DNA of 29,320 nucleotides from positions 1 through 29,320 of the IMG/VR virus record IMGVR_UViG_3300049218_000484. The stretch is one strand, 5' to 3'. The translations under genes and the position numbers were made by a program. The stretch is from a virus. Within the stretch, counting starts at the first letter, position 1, and each line of letters opens with the position of its first letter. Positions 1-6,282 of this stretch are shown here, piece by piece. The notes under the pieces were generated by a model. It worked only from the letters and a program-made list of their open reading frames with translations. It was not told the origin of the DNA and ran no database searches.

Positions 1-216
1 CCCGAAGATGGGCCGCTGAAAGATCGCATCGCCGCGGTTGACGCCGCTTATCCCTTTGGCGCGCGCAGTCACTGGCCGTATCGCGCCTGGTGCAAGGCGC
101 GTCGCGAGTACCTGGGCAGATACGGCTGGAAGCCGCGCGGGCAAGCGCCCACGCCGATGGAGCGCTTTCTCGCCGAGCGTCCCCGCGACCCGGTTACGGG
201 CAGGCCTGTGATTTGA
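1..216 (+). CDS. Truncated small conserved phage protein (3' end only)
   Basis: The first 71 codons are open from the window edge to TGA at 214-216, so the start lies upstream. The visible protein has a motif reading AYPFGARSHWPYRAWCKARR, then YLGRYGWKPRG, and ends in PRDPVTGRPVI. A 'YPFG...H.PY..W' pattern of this kind occurs in small uncharacterised proteins just upstream of the Mor-like activator in Mu-like prophages; that comparison is from memory. It is rich in Arg, Trp and Tyr, with no membrane segment. Four bases separate it from the next gene, so it is probably co-transcribed with the middle-region genes. Its function is unknown. The coding call is well supported by frame and composition, the family link less so. 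Confidence 0.7.
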   Translation, partial: PEDGPLKDRIAAVDAAYPFGARSHWPYRAWCKARREYLGRYGWKPRGQAPTPMERFLAERPRDPVTGRPVI

Positions 217-219
217 CCC

Positions 220-429
220 ATGCCGCCGGTCGACCTCCTCTCGTGGCCGGACCTTCGCGACGCGGAACAGGCGTCGGCGCAGGCGAGGCTCGCGTGGCGG
301 GAGGCGCAGCGGCCGTACTGGATCGCGCCCCACGGCCAGCGGGAGAGCCGTCTTTGCGCCCTCAAAGAAGCTTCTCAGACGGCTCTAAGGGCGGAGGCCG
401 AGGTGGCGAGACTGCGGGGGTTGGCATGA
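220..429 (+). CDS. Small hypothetical protein, 69 aa
   Basis: ATG start four bases after the preceding stop; the TGA overlaps the ATG of the next gene (ATGA, 426-429), which argues for translational coupling and a real gene. The protein is Ala/Arg/Glu rich and looks mostly alpha-helical: DLRDAEQASAQARLAWREAQ near the N-terminus, and ALRAEAEVARLRGLA at the C-terminus. There is no membrane segment, Cys cluster or recognisable motif. I do not recognise a family. Its position directly before a Mor-like activator suggests it belongs to the middle operon of a Mu-like element. Confidence 0.55.
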   Translation: MPPVDLLSWPDLRDAEQASAQARLAWREAQRPYWIAPHGQRESRLCALKEASQTALRAEAEVARLRGLA

Positions 430-818
430 GGCCGGCCCCGATCGAGAGCCACGCCGTCACCGTGACGGAGATCCTGCTGGAGCAGCTCGGGCCGGAGACG
501 GCGAGGAAGCTCGCCGACGTGTTCGGCGGCCGTCGGCTGTATGTTCCCAAAGCCATGGGCGAGCACCATCCGATCGTCCAGACCATCGGGCCGCAGGCCG
601 CGGCCGTGCTGGCGGAGCATTTCGGGGGCGCGGCCGGGATCGACGTTCCCATGCTGGCCGAACGCCGCGCGCGGATCCTGGAGCTTGACGCCGCCGGCTG
701 GTCTCGCGCCAGAATAGCCCGCGACGTCGGCTGCACCGAACGCCGGGTCTACCAGGTGCTTGAGCAGGCGCGCCGCGTCGCCGACCGGCCGCCGCCGCGG
801 CAGGGGTCGTTGTTTTGA
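426..818 (+). CDS. mor: Mor/C-family transcription activator (Mu middle operon regulator-like)
   Basis: 130 aa, close to the 129-140 aa usual for Mor and C of phage Mu. The N-terminal half shows the Mor layout: a helical stretch (ILLEQLGPETARKLADVFGG, about residues 16-35), then RRLYVPK and HPIVQTIG, then a second helix ending in HFGGAAGIDVP. Residues about 86-115 form the helix-turn-helix (LDAAGWSRARIARDVGCTERRVYQVL). Known members bind as dimers and recruit RNA polymerase to middle or late promoters. It sits directly upstream of the lysis and head genes, where it could activate the late operon. The same frame is open further upstream to about 90, but ATG 426 is chosen because it overlaps the previous stop and gives the normal family length. 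No second C-like gene is seen in the window. Confidence 0.88.
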   Translation: MRPAPIESHAVTVTEILLEQLGPETARKLADVFGGRRLYVPKAMGEHHPIVQTIGPQAAAVLAEHFGGAAGIDVPMLAERRARILELDAAGWSRARIARDVGCTERRVYQVLEQARRVADRPPPRQGSLF

Positions 819-1000
819 CTCACGTTGAGTCACACGACATCGATATGTTTAGCAACGCCTGTGTCAGGTGCGGGCAACGCCTTTGCGACATCGAAAATCT
901 TGAGCTGCGATGTATAGCGTCGGACAACCTGACGGCGGTGACCCACAAAATTATACGTCGGCGCCTGGCGCGGCTCACGGGCCGATTGCCTTCACCCTGA
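815..1000 (+). CDS. Small Cys-motif protein, 61 aa (TTG start)
   Basis: TTG at 815 overlaps the Mor stop, with GGGG about six bases upstream; ATG 845 in the same frame would give 51 aa. The protein contains SNACVRCGQRLCDIENLELRC, a CxxC followed by two further Cys, which suggests a small zinc-binding fold. 'HD....SNACxRCG' is a layout seen in many small phage proteins. It resembles the zinc finger of Mu Com only in outline and lacks the second complete CxxC, so I do not call it Com. The last residues and the TGA (998-1000) lie inside the left arm of the hairpin repeat at 993-1014, so the repeat may have replaced the native C-terminus. The role is unknown. Confidence 0.55.
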   Translation: MTHVESHDIDMFSNACVRCGQRLCDIENLELRCIASDNLTAVTHKIIRRRLARLTGRLPSP

Positions 1001-1014
1001 AGCCCTTCAGGGTG
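993..1014. repeat. Hairpin repeat, copy 1
   Basis: Perfect 10-bp inverted repeat CACCCTGAAG / CTTCAGGGTG with a 2-base CC loop. A second copy occurs at 13614-13635. Similarity between copies continues downstream: GGTGGG, then a GGCGTCG block, ending in a CGC..CAT string. No T-tract follows, so it is not a classical intrinsic terminator, but it could attenuate transcription or act as a REP-like element. It separates the regulatory genes from the lysis/late genes. Confidence 0.75.
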
Positions 1015-1048
1015 GGGCGATCTTGGGCGTCGCCGCATCTTCGGCGGC

Positions 1049-1693
1049 ATGCAGACCGCCGCCGCCCTCCTTCCCGCGACAGCCGACACGCGCTGGTCGA
1101 CGGTGGTATGGCCGCACCTCGAACTGGAGGAGGGGACGCGGTTTACCTGCATCAAGGGCGACGACGGCGGCGCGACCAAGTTTGGTCTTACGCTGACCTT
1201 TCTCCAAAACGAGGCCCGAATTGATCCGTCCCTGTTCGCCGAGCTGGGCGTCGGTCACGGCGGCGTCATCACCGTCGCCGATGTCGAAGCCCTGACCGCC
1301 GACCAGGCCCAGGCGATCTATTTCCACTGCATCTGGCGCGCGCTCATGATCGATGAGCTGCCTGCGCCGTTCGACTGCGCGACCATGGATCAGGTCGTCA
1401 ACGACGGCCAGGAAACGGGCGTCAAGCTGTTGCAGACCGCGATCAATAGCGTCTGGGAGCCCTACGGCGACGCCGAACCCGCGCCGAAAGTGGACGGCGT
1501 GCTGGGCAGCGAGACGATCAGCGCCTGCGTCGTTGTCTGTACGCCAAGCCGCGGAACGGGCGCTCAAGCGCTCCTCTTCGCTCTCCGATCAGCCGCTGCC
1601 GCGCGCTACCACGCGATCGTCGATGACGATCCCTCTCAAGCTGAATTCCTGGACGGCTGGCTGAAGCGCGCCGCCGCCCTGGGCTCTGTGTGA
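1049..1693 (+). CDS. Endolysin, glycoside hydrolase 108-type muramidase
   Basis: 214 aa. The N-terminal half matches GH108 (N-acetylmuramidase): LELEEG around residues 24-29 carries the probable catalytic Glu, followed by DDGGATKFGLTL (38-49), the usual 'DxGGxTxxGIT' element. The C-terminal part has the peptidoglycan-binding-3 pattern: VVNDGQETGVKLLQTAINSV (116-135) and VDGVLGSETI (148-157). The family normally reads EGG; here it is EGT. The enzyme would cleave the glycan backbone at host lysis. There is no clear signal peptide, so it probably depends on the adjacent holin. ATG 1049 has no strong Shine-Dalgarno and lies just after the hairpin. 35 bases separate it from the holin-like gene. 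Confidence 0.85.
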   Translation: MQTAAALLPATADTRWSTVVWPHLELEEGTRFTCIKGDDGGATKFGLTLTFLQNEARIDPSLFAELGVGHGGVITVADVEALTADQAQAIYFHCIWRALMIDELPAPFDCATMDQVVNDGQETGVKLLQTAINSVWEPYGDAEPAPKVDGVLGSETISACVVVCTPSRGTGAQALLFALRSAAAARYHAIVDDDPSQAEFLDGWLKRAAALGSV

Positions 1694-1728
1694 TCCCGCG
1701 CTCGCCCCCATGACAAGAGAGACCGACC

Positions 1729-2484
1729 GTGCCTAACGACCCCAAACCAACCGTCAGTTCCCTAACAATTTTGGGAATCTTCTTTTCTGTTTTCAGCGGA
1801 CTTTTCCCATCCTTAGCGGCCTTCTTGCACCTGACCGATCCCGCGACGCAGCAACAGATTATAACCGTTGCGGGCCAGATCGGCGCGGTCGTCTTCGGCC
1901 TGGTCGCGGTCTATGGGCGCATCACTGCATCGGCGCCCATCTCGGGCTTCTTGAAGACCGCAGCGTCACGGGTCGCCATGCCGTCCGCGGCGCAGGTCGA
2001 AACGGCCGGCGCGACTATCATCGCCGATCTCGCGGCGACCCCCAAGCCGCCGGGCGCGACGGCGTCGGCATTGCTCGCTTTCCTCGTTCTGGGCGCAATC
2101 GTCTTGGCGCCCGCGCTCTTGACCGCCTGCGCCTCCACCGCCGCCGTCACCGCCAGCTCGGTCCAGCTCGACGAGGGCAAGGCGCTCGACACGATCGTCA
2201 CGGCGTCGGACGCGCTTGCCGTGAGCCTCGACGCGGCCGCGAAGTCCGGCGCAATCACGGGCGCCTCGGCGACGACGGCGCGAAACGCTTTGATGTCGCT
2301 CCAGACGGGGCTCGCCGCCGCCCAGACCGCCTATGCGGCCCAGGACGGCACCCAGGCCCAGAAGATCGCGGCGCTTGCCACGCTCCTGGACGACTGCGAG
2401 CAGGCGCTGCCGCTTAGCGCCTCGACCAGCGCCGAGGTGGACGCCGCGATCAGCGCCGCCGTCGCCATCGCAAACACCTACTGA
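1729..2484 (+). CDS. Holin-like membrane protein with an internal lipobox (possible holin/lipoprotein fusion)
   Basis: 251 aa, GTG start with AGAGAG upstream. Two hydrophobic segments at about residues 11-33 (LTILGIFFSVFSGLFPSLAA) and 44-63 (IITVAGQIGAVVFGLVAVYG) give a holin-like N-terminus. A third segment, 113-133, ends in LLTAC with Cys 134, an acceptable lipobox (L-T-A-C), followed by an Ala/Thr/Ser-rich helical domain to residue 251. One reading is a fusion of a two-TM holin with a lipoprotein. Another is an overlapping lipoprotein started internally: TTG 2071 is in frame at residue 115, with no obvious ribosome site. It follows the endolysin, as lysis genes do. The holin call rests on topology and position; the lipidation is inference. 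Confidence 0.7.
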   Translation: MPNDPKPTVSSLTILGIFFSVFSGLFPSLAAFLHLTDPATQQQIITVAGQIGAVVFGLVAVYGRITASAPISGFLKTAASRVAMPSAAQVETAGATIIADLAATPKPPGATASALLAFLVLGAIVLAPALLTACASTAAVTASSVQLDEGKALDTIVTASDALAVSLDAAAKSGAITGASATTARNALMSLQTGLAAAQTAYAAQDGTQAQKIAALATLLDDCEQALPLSASTSAEVDAAISAAVAIANTY

Positions 2485-2509
2485 TCGCCGTTCTCAAGGA
2501 GCCACGCCC

Positions 2510-2698
2510 GTGACCGAAGCCGAAATTCTCGCCGTGATCCAGCTGATCCCGTCCCTGGTCACGCTGGTCCAAAACGCCGCGTCGGCGCTGAACTCGACCA
2601 GCCAGGCCACCGTCAACACGGCGCTCGCCACCGCCATGGCCAGCTTCAACGCCGACGCGGCGACCGCGGAAGCCGATCTCGCCACCGCGGCCGGCTGA
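2510..2698 (+). CDS. Small hypothetical protein, 62 aa
   Basis: GTG start at 2510, preceded by a good Shine-Dalgarno AAGGAG at 2496-2501. The frame is open further upstream, but that part overlaps the holin-like gene in another frame, so the GTG with the ribosome site is chosen. The product starts MTEAEILAVIQLIPSLVTLV and continues as an Ala/Thr-rich helix (about 40 residues). The first 20 residues are amphipathic to hydrophobic but short for a membrane span. It sits in the lysis cluster and may be an accessory lysis or membrane-associated protein. No family recognised. Confidence 0.6.
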   Translation: MTEAEILAVIQLIPSLVTLVQNAASALNSTSQATVNTALATAMASFNADAATAEADLATAAG

Positions 2699-2715
2699 GC
2701 CCCGAACGGCGACGC

Positions 2716-3114
2716 ATGACGTCCATCGATATTGGCAATGCCGCCCAGGTCACCAGCGCCGTCATCAGTTTCTGTTCGCTGGTCGCGGTCATCTGGATCG
2801 CGACCCGCCAAAGCGCCGCCGTCCGTCAAGCCGCCGCCGCCGCCGCGGAAGCGAAGACCGCAGCGCTGGTCATGGAAAAGGCGGCCCGCTGGCACGAGAC
2901 CGAAATAGGCATCGCCGTGATCGCAAAGGTCGATAAGAACGCCACCCGACTCGACATCGTCAAAGAGCGGCTGATCCATGTCGCCACCTGCGAAGACGTG
3001 GCGCGCTTAAGCGGCCAGATCGACTCGGTCGCCCGCGCCAGCAACCAGGCCGCCGCCGGTGTAGACCGCCTGGAGGCGTTCTTCCTGGCTGAAGGCGTGC
3101 GGGGCGGCCGCTGA
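2716..3114 (+). CDS. DUF2730-like membrane-anchored coiled-coil protein (Mu gp25 position)
   Basis: 132 aa. One N-terminal transmembrane segment (about residues 12-30, VTSAVISFCSLVAVIWIAT) is followed by a long Ala-rich helix and a probable coiled coil to the C-terminus. The layout and place, directly before the gp26-like winged-helix gene, match the DUF2730/gp25 family of Mu-like phages, whose role is not established. It could also work as an i-spanin-like protein, since it has one TM plus a coiled coil and lies beside the lysis genes. Its stop overlaps the next start (ATGA-type, 3114). Confidence 0.65.
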   Translation: MTSIDIGNAAQVTSAVISFCSLVAVIWIATRQSAAVRQAAAAAAEAKTAALVMEKAARWHETEIGIAVIAKVDKNATRLDIVKERLIHVATCEDVARLSGQIDSVARASNQAAAGVDRLEAFFLAEGVRGGR

Positions 3115-3416
3115 TGAGCCCCGCCGATTACGTCCTGGCCAACCGGCGCCTGTGCATCCTGAAGATCCTCGCCGACGACGGCGGCCATTCCAACGAAAGC
3201 GTGATCGAGACGGCGCTCCTGTCGCTCGGGCACCACGCCGGCACCGACCGCGACGCGGTGCGGACCTGGCTGCGCGAGCTTGAGACCTCGGGCACCATCA
3301 CGCTCGAATACTACCGCGACAAGGTGATGGTCGCCCACCTCACCAGTCGTGGTTTGGCGGCGTCCCAGGGGCGCATCGCCATCGACGGCGTCGCCAAGCC
3401 CGCGATCGGCGGGTGA
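3114..3416 (+). CDS. Winged-helix phage protein (VpaChn25_0724 family, Mu gp26-like)
   Basis: 100 aa. The sequence ADYVLANRRLCILKILADDGG, then NESVIETALLSLGH and RDAVRTWLRELETSGTITLE, forms a typical winged helix-turn-helix: two helices, a recognition helix, then a beta wing (about residues 10-85). The family is a standard member of Mu-like late clusters between DUF2730 and DUF3486. Its exact role is not known; DNA binding linked to packaging or gene control is plausible. It overlaps the upstream gene and is one base from the downstream one, so translation is probably coupled. Confidence 0.75.
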   Translation: MSPADYVLANRRLCILKILADDGGHSNESVIETALLSLGHHAGTDRDAVRTWLRELETSGTITLEYYRDKVMVAHLTSRGLAASQGRIAIDGVAKPAIGG

Positions 3417-3417
3417 A

Positions 3418-3978
3418 ATGTCGGGACCGTCGCGCCACCGGCCTTCGTCCATAGACCGCCTGCCGGCCGAGCTGCGCGATGTGATCGGCGAGCTGTTCGT
3501 GCAGGGGCGCTCGATCGACGAGATCGTGGCGCACCTGCGCACCATGGACGTCACCATCAGCCGCTCGGCCATGGGCCGCCACACCAAAAGCCTGGCCGCG
3601 ATGCAGGAGCGCCTGGCGCACAGCCGCGAAATGGCGCGAGCCCTGGTCTCGCGCTTTGGCGAAGAGCCGGACAGCAAGATCAACCGTCTCAACATCGAGA
3701 TGCTGCACGGCATCGTGCTCCAGATCGCCACCGCGACCGAGGAAGACGAAGACGGCGACACGCGCCCTGTCACCTTCACACCGGAAGACGCCAAGTTCCT
3801 GGCCCAGGCGCTGAACCAGCTCGCCAACGCCCAGCGCATCGACCAGGTGCGCACGCTCCAGCTCCGCAAGGAGATGGCGGCCGAGGCGGTGAAGGAAGTC
3901 GAGAAGGTCGCCAAGACGGCGGGCCTGACGCGCGAGACCGTGGCCCAGATCCGCGAAGCCGTGCTGGGGGTCGCATGA
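3418..3978 (+). CDS. DUF3486 family protein (Mu gp27-like, probable small terminase)
   Basis: 186 aa from ATG 3418, one base after the previous stop. The N-terminal region is a helix-turn-helix: SSIDRLPAELRDVIGELFVQ, then RSIDEIVAHLRTMDVTISRSAMGRHTKSL (to about residue 60), matching DUF3486. The C-terminal half is long helix with charged repeats (EEDEDGD, then LQLRKEMAAEAVKEVEKVAK). In Mu-like phages this protein sits directly before the large terminase and is taken as the small, DNA-recognising terminase subunit. Here an extra ORF separates the two. The frame is open 23 codons further upstream, but that overlaps the previous gene. Confidence 0.85.
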   Translation: MSGPSRHRPSSIDRLPAELRDVIGELFVQGRSIDEIVAHLRTMDVTISRSAMGRHTKSLAAMQERLAHSREMARALVSRFGEEPDSKINRLNIEMLHGIVLQIATATEEDEDGDTRPVTFTPEDAKFLAQALNQLANAQRIDQVRTLQLRKEMAAEAVKEVEKVAKTAGLTRETVAQIREAVLGVA

Positions 3979-4535
3979 GACGGGAGCGTCGAGGGCAGCC
4001 GCGACGGCCGTGGACCGCCGCCAGCCGTCGAACCGAACGCCACAGCTTTGCCGAGGAAAGGGCGCCCTGCGGCTCGCGCGGCCTTCTGCCAGATTTCCAC
4101 TTCGGGAATGTCCACAAGGTTCATGCCGCTTTCAGCGAAATGCTCGTCGCGCGGGTTCGGCCGCATCTTCTTGTCATCTGGGAGCCGCTGAAGACCAAAG
4201 CCCCATCGCCACCGAAGGCCGCGCCATTTTGCTGCTATCGGCAAACGGTCATCTTCTATTGCTCACCGTATTATGTCCGTCCCTGGAAGCAGCGCTGGCG
4301 TGGCGCCGGTGGCCGGCTGCAAATTTGCAGGCCATCGTTTGAGGTGTGGGACACCGTTGAATCGGGACTGACCTGGGACGACGTCGTCGAATTTGAGGGT
4401 GAGCGTTTCCAGGTCGGCGGCGGGACCGTGGTCTGGTCTAAAGGTCGCTGGTGGATGCGACACGGCGCGCGTCGGATGTCTGACTCGCTGGCCGGAAAAA
4501 CGGGCTGGGTCGTTGTCGATGAGGCTGCGGCATGA
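3975..4535 (+). CDS. Unrecognised protein between the two terminase genes
   Basis: 186 aa. It starts in an ATGA overlap with DUF3486 and ends in an ATGA overlap with the large terminase, so the frame fills the gap exactly. The C-terminal part (about residues 95-180) looks like a real folded domain: RPSFEVWDTVESGLTWDDVV, VEFEGERFQVGGGTVVWSKG and GRWWMRHGARRM. The first 55 residues are Arg-rich and less protein-like, so ATG 4140 (131 aa) is an alternative start. Codon use is less GC3-biased than in neighbouring genes. In Mu, gp27 and gp28 are adjacent, so this is an insertion. I do not recognise a family. The reverse strand here (4244 down to about 4005) also reads as plausible protein. Confidence 0.5.
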   Translation: MRRERRGQPRRPWTAASRRTERHSFAEERAPCGSRGLLPDFHFGNVHKVHAAFSEMLVARVRPHLLVIWEPLKTKAPSPPKAAPFCCYRQTVIFYCSPYYVRPWKQRWRGAGGRLQICRPSFEVWDTVESGLTWDDVVEFEGERFQVGGGTVVWSKGRWWMRHGARRMSDSLAGKTGWVVVDEAAA

Positions 4536-6043
4536 GCGCCGCCGCCAATCCCGGCCCGTTCCCAGCCGCCGAAGCCCAGCTCTCGCCGGCCGTGGCCGCC
4601 TTGCCGAAGTCCGACATCCTGCTCGGCTATCAGCGCAAGTCGATCATGTTTTCGACCGTGGCGCCGTTGCTGGTCATCCCCAAGAGCCGGCGCGTGGGCC
4701 TGACCTGGGGCTTTGCGTCCGAAGCGGCGCTGGCCGCTTCAGCGTCGCGCCAGGCCGGCGGCATGGACGTCTGGTACATGGGCTATGACAAGGAGATGGC
4801 GCGGGAGTTCATCGACGTCGTCGCCATGTGGGCGCGAGCGTTCGGTATCGCGGCTCGGGCGGTCGAGGAAGTGGTGCTCCAGGACGAGGAGGGCGACGTT
4901 GGCGCGTTCCGCATCCGCTTCGCCTCGGGCTTCGAGGTGGTGGCGCTGCCGAGCGTCGCCCGCGCGCTGCGCGGCAAGCAAGGCCTCGTTATCATCGACG
5001 AGGCGGCCTTCCACGCCAACCTGGCGGCCGTGCTGAAAGCGGCGATCGCGCTCCTGATGTGGGGCGGCCGGGTGGTGGTGATCAGCTCCCATAACGGGGT
5101 CGATAATCCGTTCAACCAGCTCATCGACGAGATCGAGAGCGGCGAGCGGCGCGGCAAGGTGTTCACGATCACCTTCGACGACGCCGTCGCGGACGGCCTG
5201 TACGACCGCGTCGCGCTGGTCATGCGCGGCAAGGGCCAGACGCCGCCGACGAAGGAAGACTGGATCGCGGAAATCCGCGAGACCTATGGCGAGTCCGCCG
5301 CCGAGGAGCTGGACTGCATTCCGGCGACCGGCTCTGGCTCCTGGATCAACGCCGAAGATATCGCCGGCTGCGAACATCCCGACGCCGGGCGGTCGGAGCT
5401 GTATCAGGGCGGCCTGGTCTATCTGGGCCGAGACGTCGCCCGCCGGCGCGATATCGCGGCGATCTGGGCGTTCGAGCTGGTCGGGCCGATCCTGTGGCTG
5501 CGGGAACGCTGGGAAAAGCGCGGCGCGACGTTCGCCGAGCAGGATGCCGCCGAAGACGAGATGTATCGCCGCTACCGCGTGGCGAAGGAGAAGATCGACC
5601 AGACCGGCATGGGCGAAAAGGTGGTCGAGGACAGCCAGCGCCGGCACGGGACGACGCGAGTCGACGGCGTGCTGTTCACCGGCCCCAACCGCCTCGATCT
5701 GGCGATCGGCTATCGCGACCGGTTCGAGGCGCGGCTGATCCGCATCGCGCCCGATCCGGCGATCCGCACCGACCACCGCGCCTTGAAGCGCGCCGGCCCC
5801 GACGGCAAGGCGCTGATCGAGACCGGCGACATCCACGCCGACCTGTTCTGGGCCGGCGCGCTGGCTGTGTCGGCGGCCAGCCTTGGCCCGGTCGCCTACG
5901 CCTACACCGCCGCCGCGCGCGTCACGGCCCTGGACAGCTCCGGCGCGGGCGAGAGCGACGACGACCGCGACCTGGTGCTCACCAGTCGCGGGTTCGAGCG
6001 CCGCACGGCGCCGCCGCGCGACTTCGGGCGGGGGACCTGGTGA
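4532..6043 (+). CDS. Large terminase subunit (Mu gp28-like)
   Basis: 503 aa, a normal length. The N-terminal ATPase shows a degenerate Walker A (PKSRRVGLTW, residues 50-59), a Walker B GLVIIDEAAFH (151-161, with D156 and E157) and a coupling motif VISSHN (183-188). The C-terminal nuclease starts around LGRDVARRRDIAAIW (298-312, D301), with DQTGMGEKVVE (356-366) and DIHADLFWAGALA (433-445) as further acidic/His motifs. The enzyme cuts and translocates phage DNA into the prohead. The start is in an ATGA overlap with the preceding ORF, and the stop overlaps the next ATG (TGATG). The family assignment is firm from motifs and position. Confidence 0.92.
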   Translation: MSAAANPGPFPAAEAQLSPAVAALPKSDILLGYQRKSIMFSTVAPLLVIPKSRRVGLTWGFASEAALAASASRQAGGMDVWYMGYDKEMAREFIDVVAMWARAFGIAARAVEEVVLQDEEGDVGAFRIRFASGFEVVALPSVARALRGKQGLVIIDEAAFHANLAAVLKAAIALLMWGGRVVVISSHNGVDNPFNQLIDEIESGERRGKVFTITFDDAVADGLYDRVALVMRGKGQTPPTKEDWIAEIRETYGESAAEELDCIPATGSGSWINAEDIAGCEHPDAGRSELYQGGLVYLGRDVARRRDIAAIWAFELVGPILWLRERWEKRGATFAEQDAAEDEMYRRYRVAKEKIDQTGMGEKVVEDSQRRHGTTRVDGVLFTGPNRLDLAIGYRDRFEARLIRIAPDPAIRTDHRALKRAGPDGKALIETGDIHADLFWAGALAVSAASLGPVAYAYTAAARVTALDSSGAGESDDDRDLVLTSRGFERRTAPPRDFGRGTW

Positions 6044-6282
6044 TGGCGAAGGTTCACGACCGTCATCCCCGAATTCCGTGCGTTGTGTTGGGCTGCCGGT
6101 GCGGCGCTACCTGCTACCCGCCCGGACATGAGATCATCTGTCCGAAGCATTATCGCCTGGTCGACGCCAATCTGAAGGCGCTGCGCCGACGCGCCCGGCG
6201 CAAGTTCAAGGGCCGTTTCGAGCAGATGCTTTGGCGCAAGATCGTGCGCCAGGCCACCGAACGCGCCGCGGGGCTTGCCTGA
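6043..6282 (+). CDS. Small Cys/His-rich basic protein, 79 aa
   Basis: Starts in a TGATG overlap with the terminase and ends in a TGATG overlap with the portal gene. The N-terminal 36 residues hold C13, C18, C20, C24, H29, C33 and H36 (CVVLGCRCGATC, then HEIICPKHY), which suggests one or two bound zinc ions. The rest is a basic helix (ALRRRARRKFKGRFEQMLWR). This looks like a nucleic-acid- or protein-binding zinc protein. Its place between terminase and portal suggests a part in packaging, but this is inference. The frame is open far upstream, but that stretch overlaps the terminase in another frame. Confidence 0.7.
   Translation: MAKVHDRHPRIPCVVLGCRCGATCYPPGHEIICPKHYRLVDANLKALRRRARRKFKGRFEQMLWRKIVRQATERAAGLA

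Noticed and set aside
90-425. Extended N-terminus for the Mor-like gene
   Set aside because: Open by chance in GC-rich DNA; it overlaps two forward genes in other frames, and the family length fits ATG 426.
815-1000. Calling the small Cys protein Mu Com
   Set aside because: Only one CxxC is complete, there is no mom-like gene nearby, and the spacing differs from Com.
993-1014. Calling the hairpin an intrinsic terminator
   Set aside because: Perfect stem but a 2-base loop and no T-run downstream; kept as a repeat of unknown function.
901-1048. Candidate late promoter (TTATAC around 952)
   Set aside because: A -10-like hexamer exists, but no -35 or C/Mor-type site at proper spacing could be seen, and it lies inside a likely gene.
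2826-4244. Long reverse-strand open frame of 472 codons
   Set aside because: Most of it is the mirror of the DUF2730, gp26 and DUF3486 genes, which have clear families. Only the first 80 residues look protein-like, and these are discussed as part of the terminase-gap finding.
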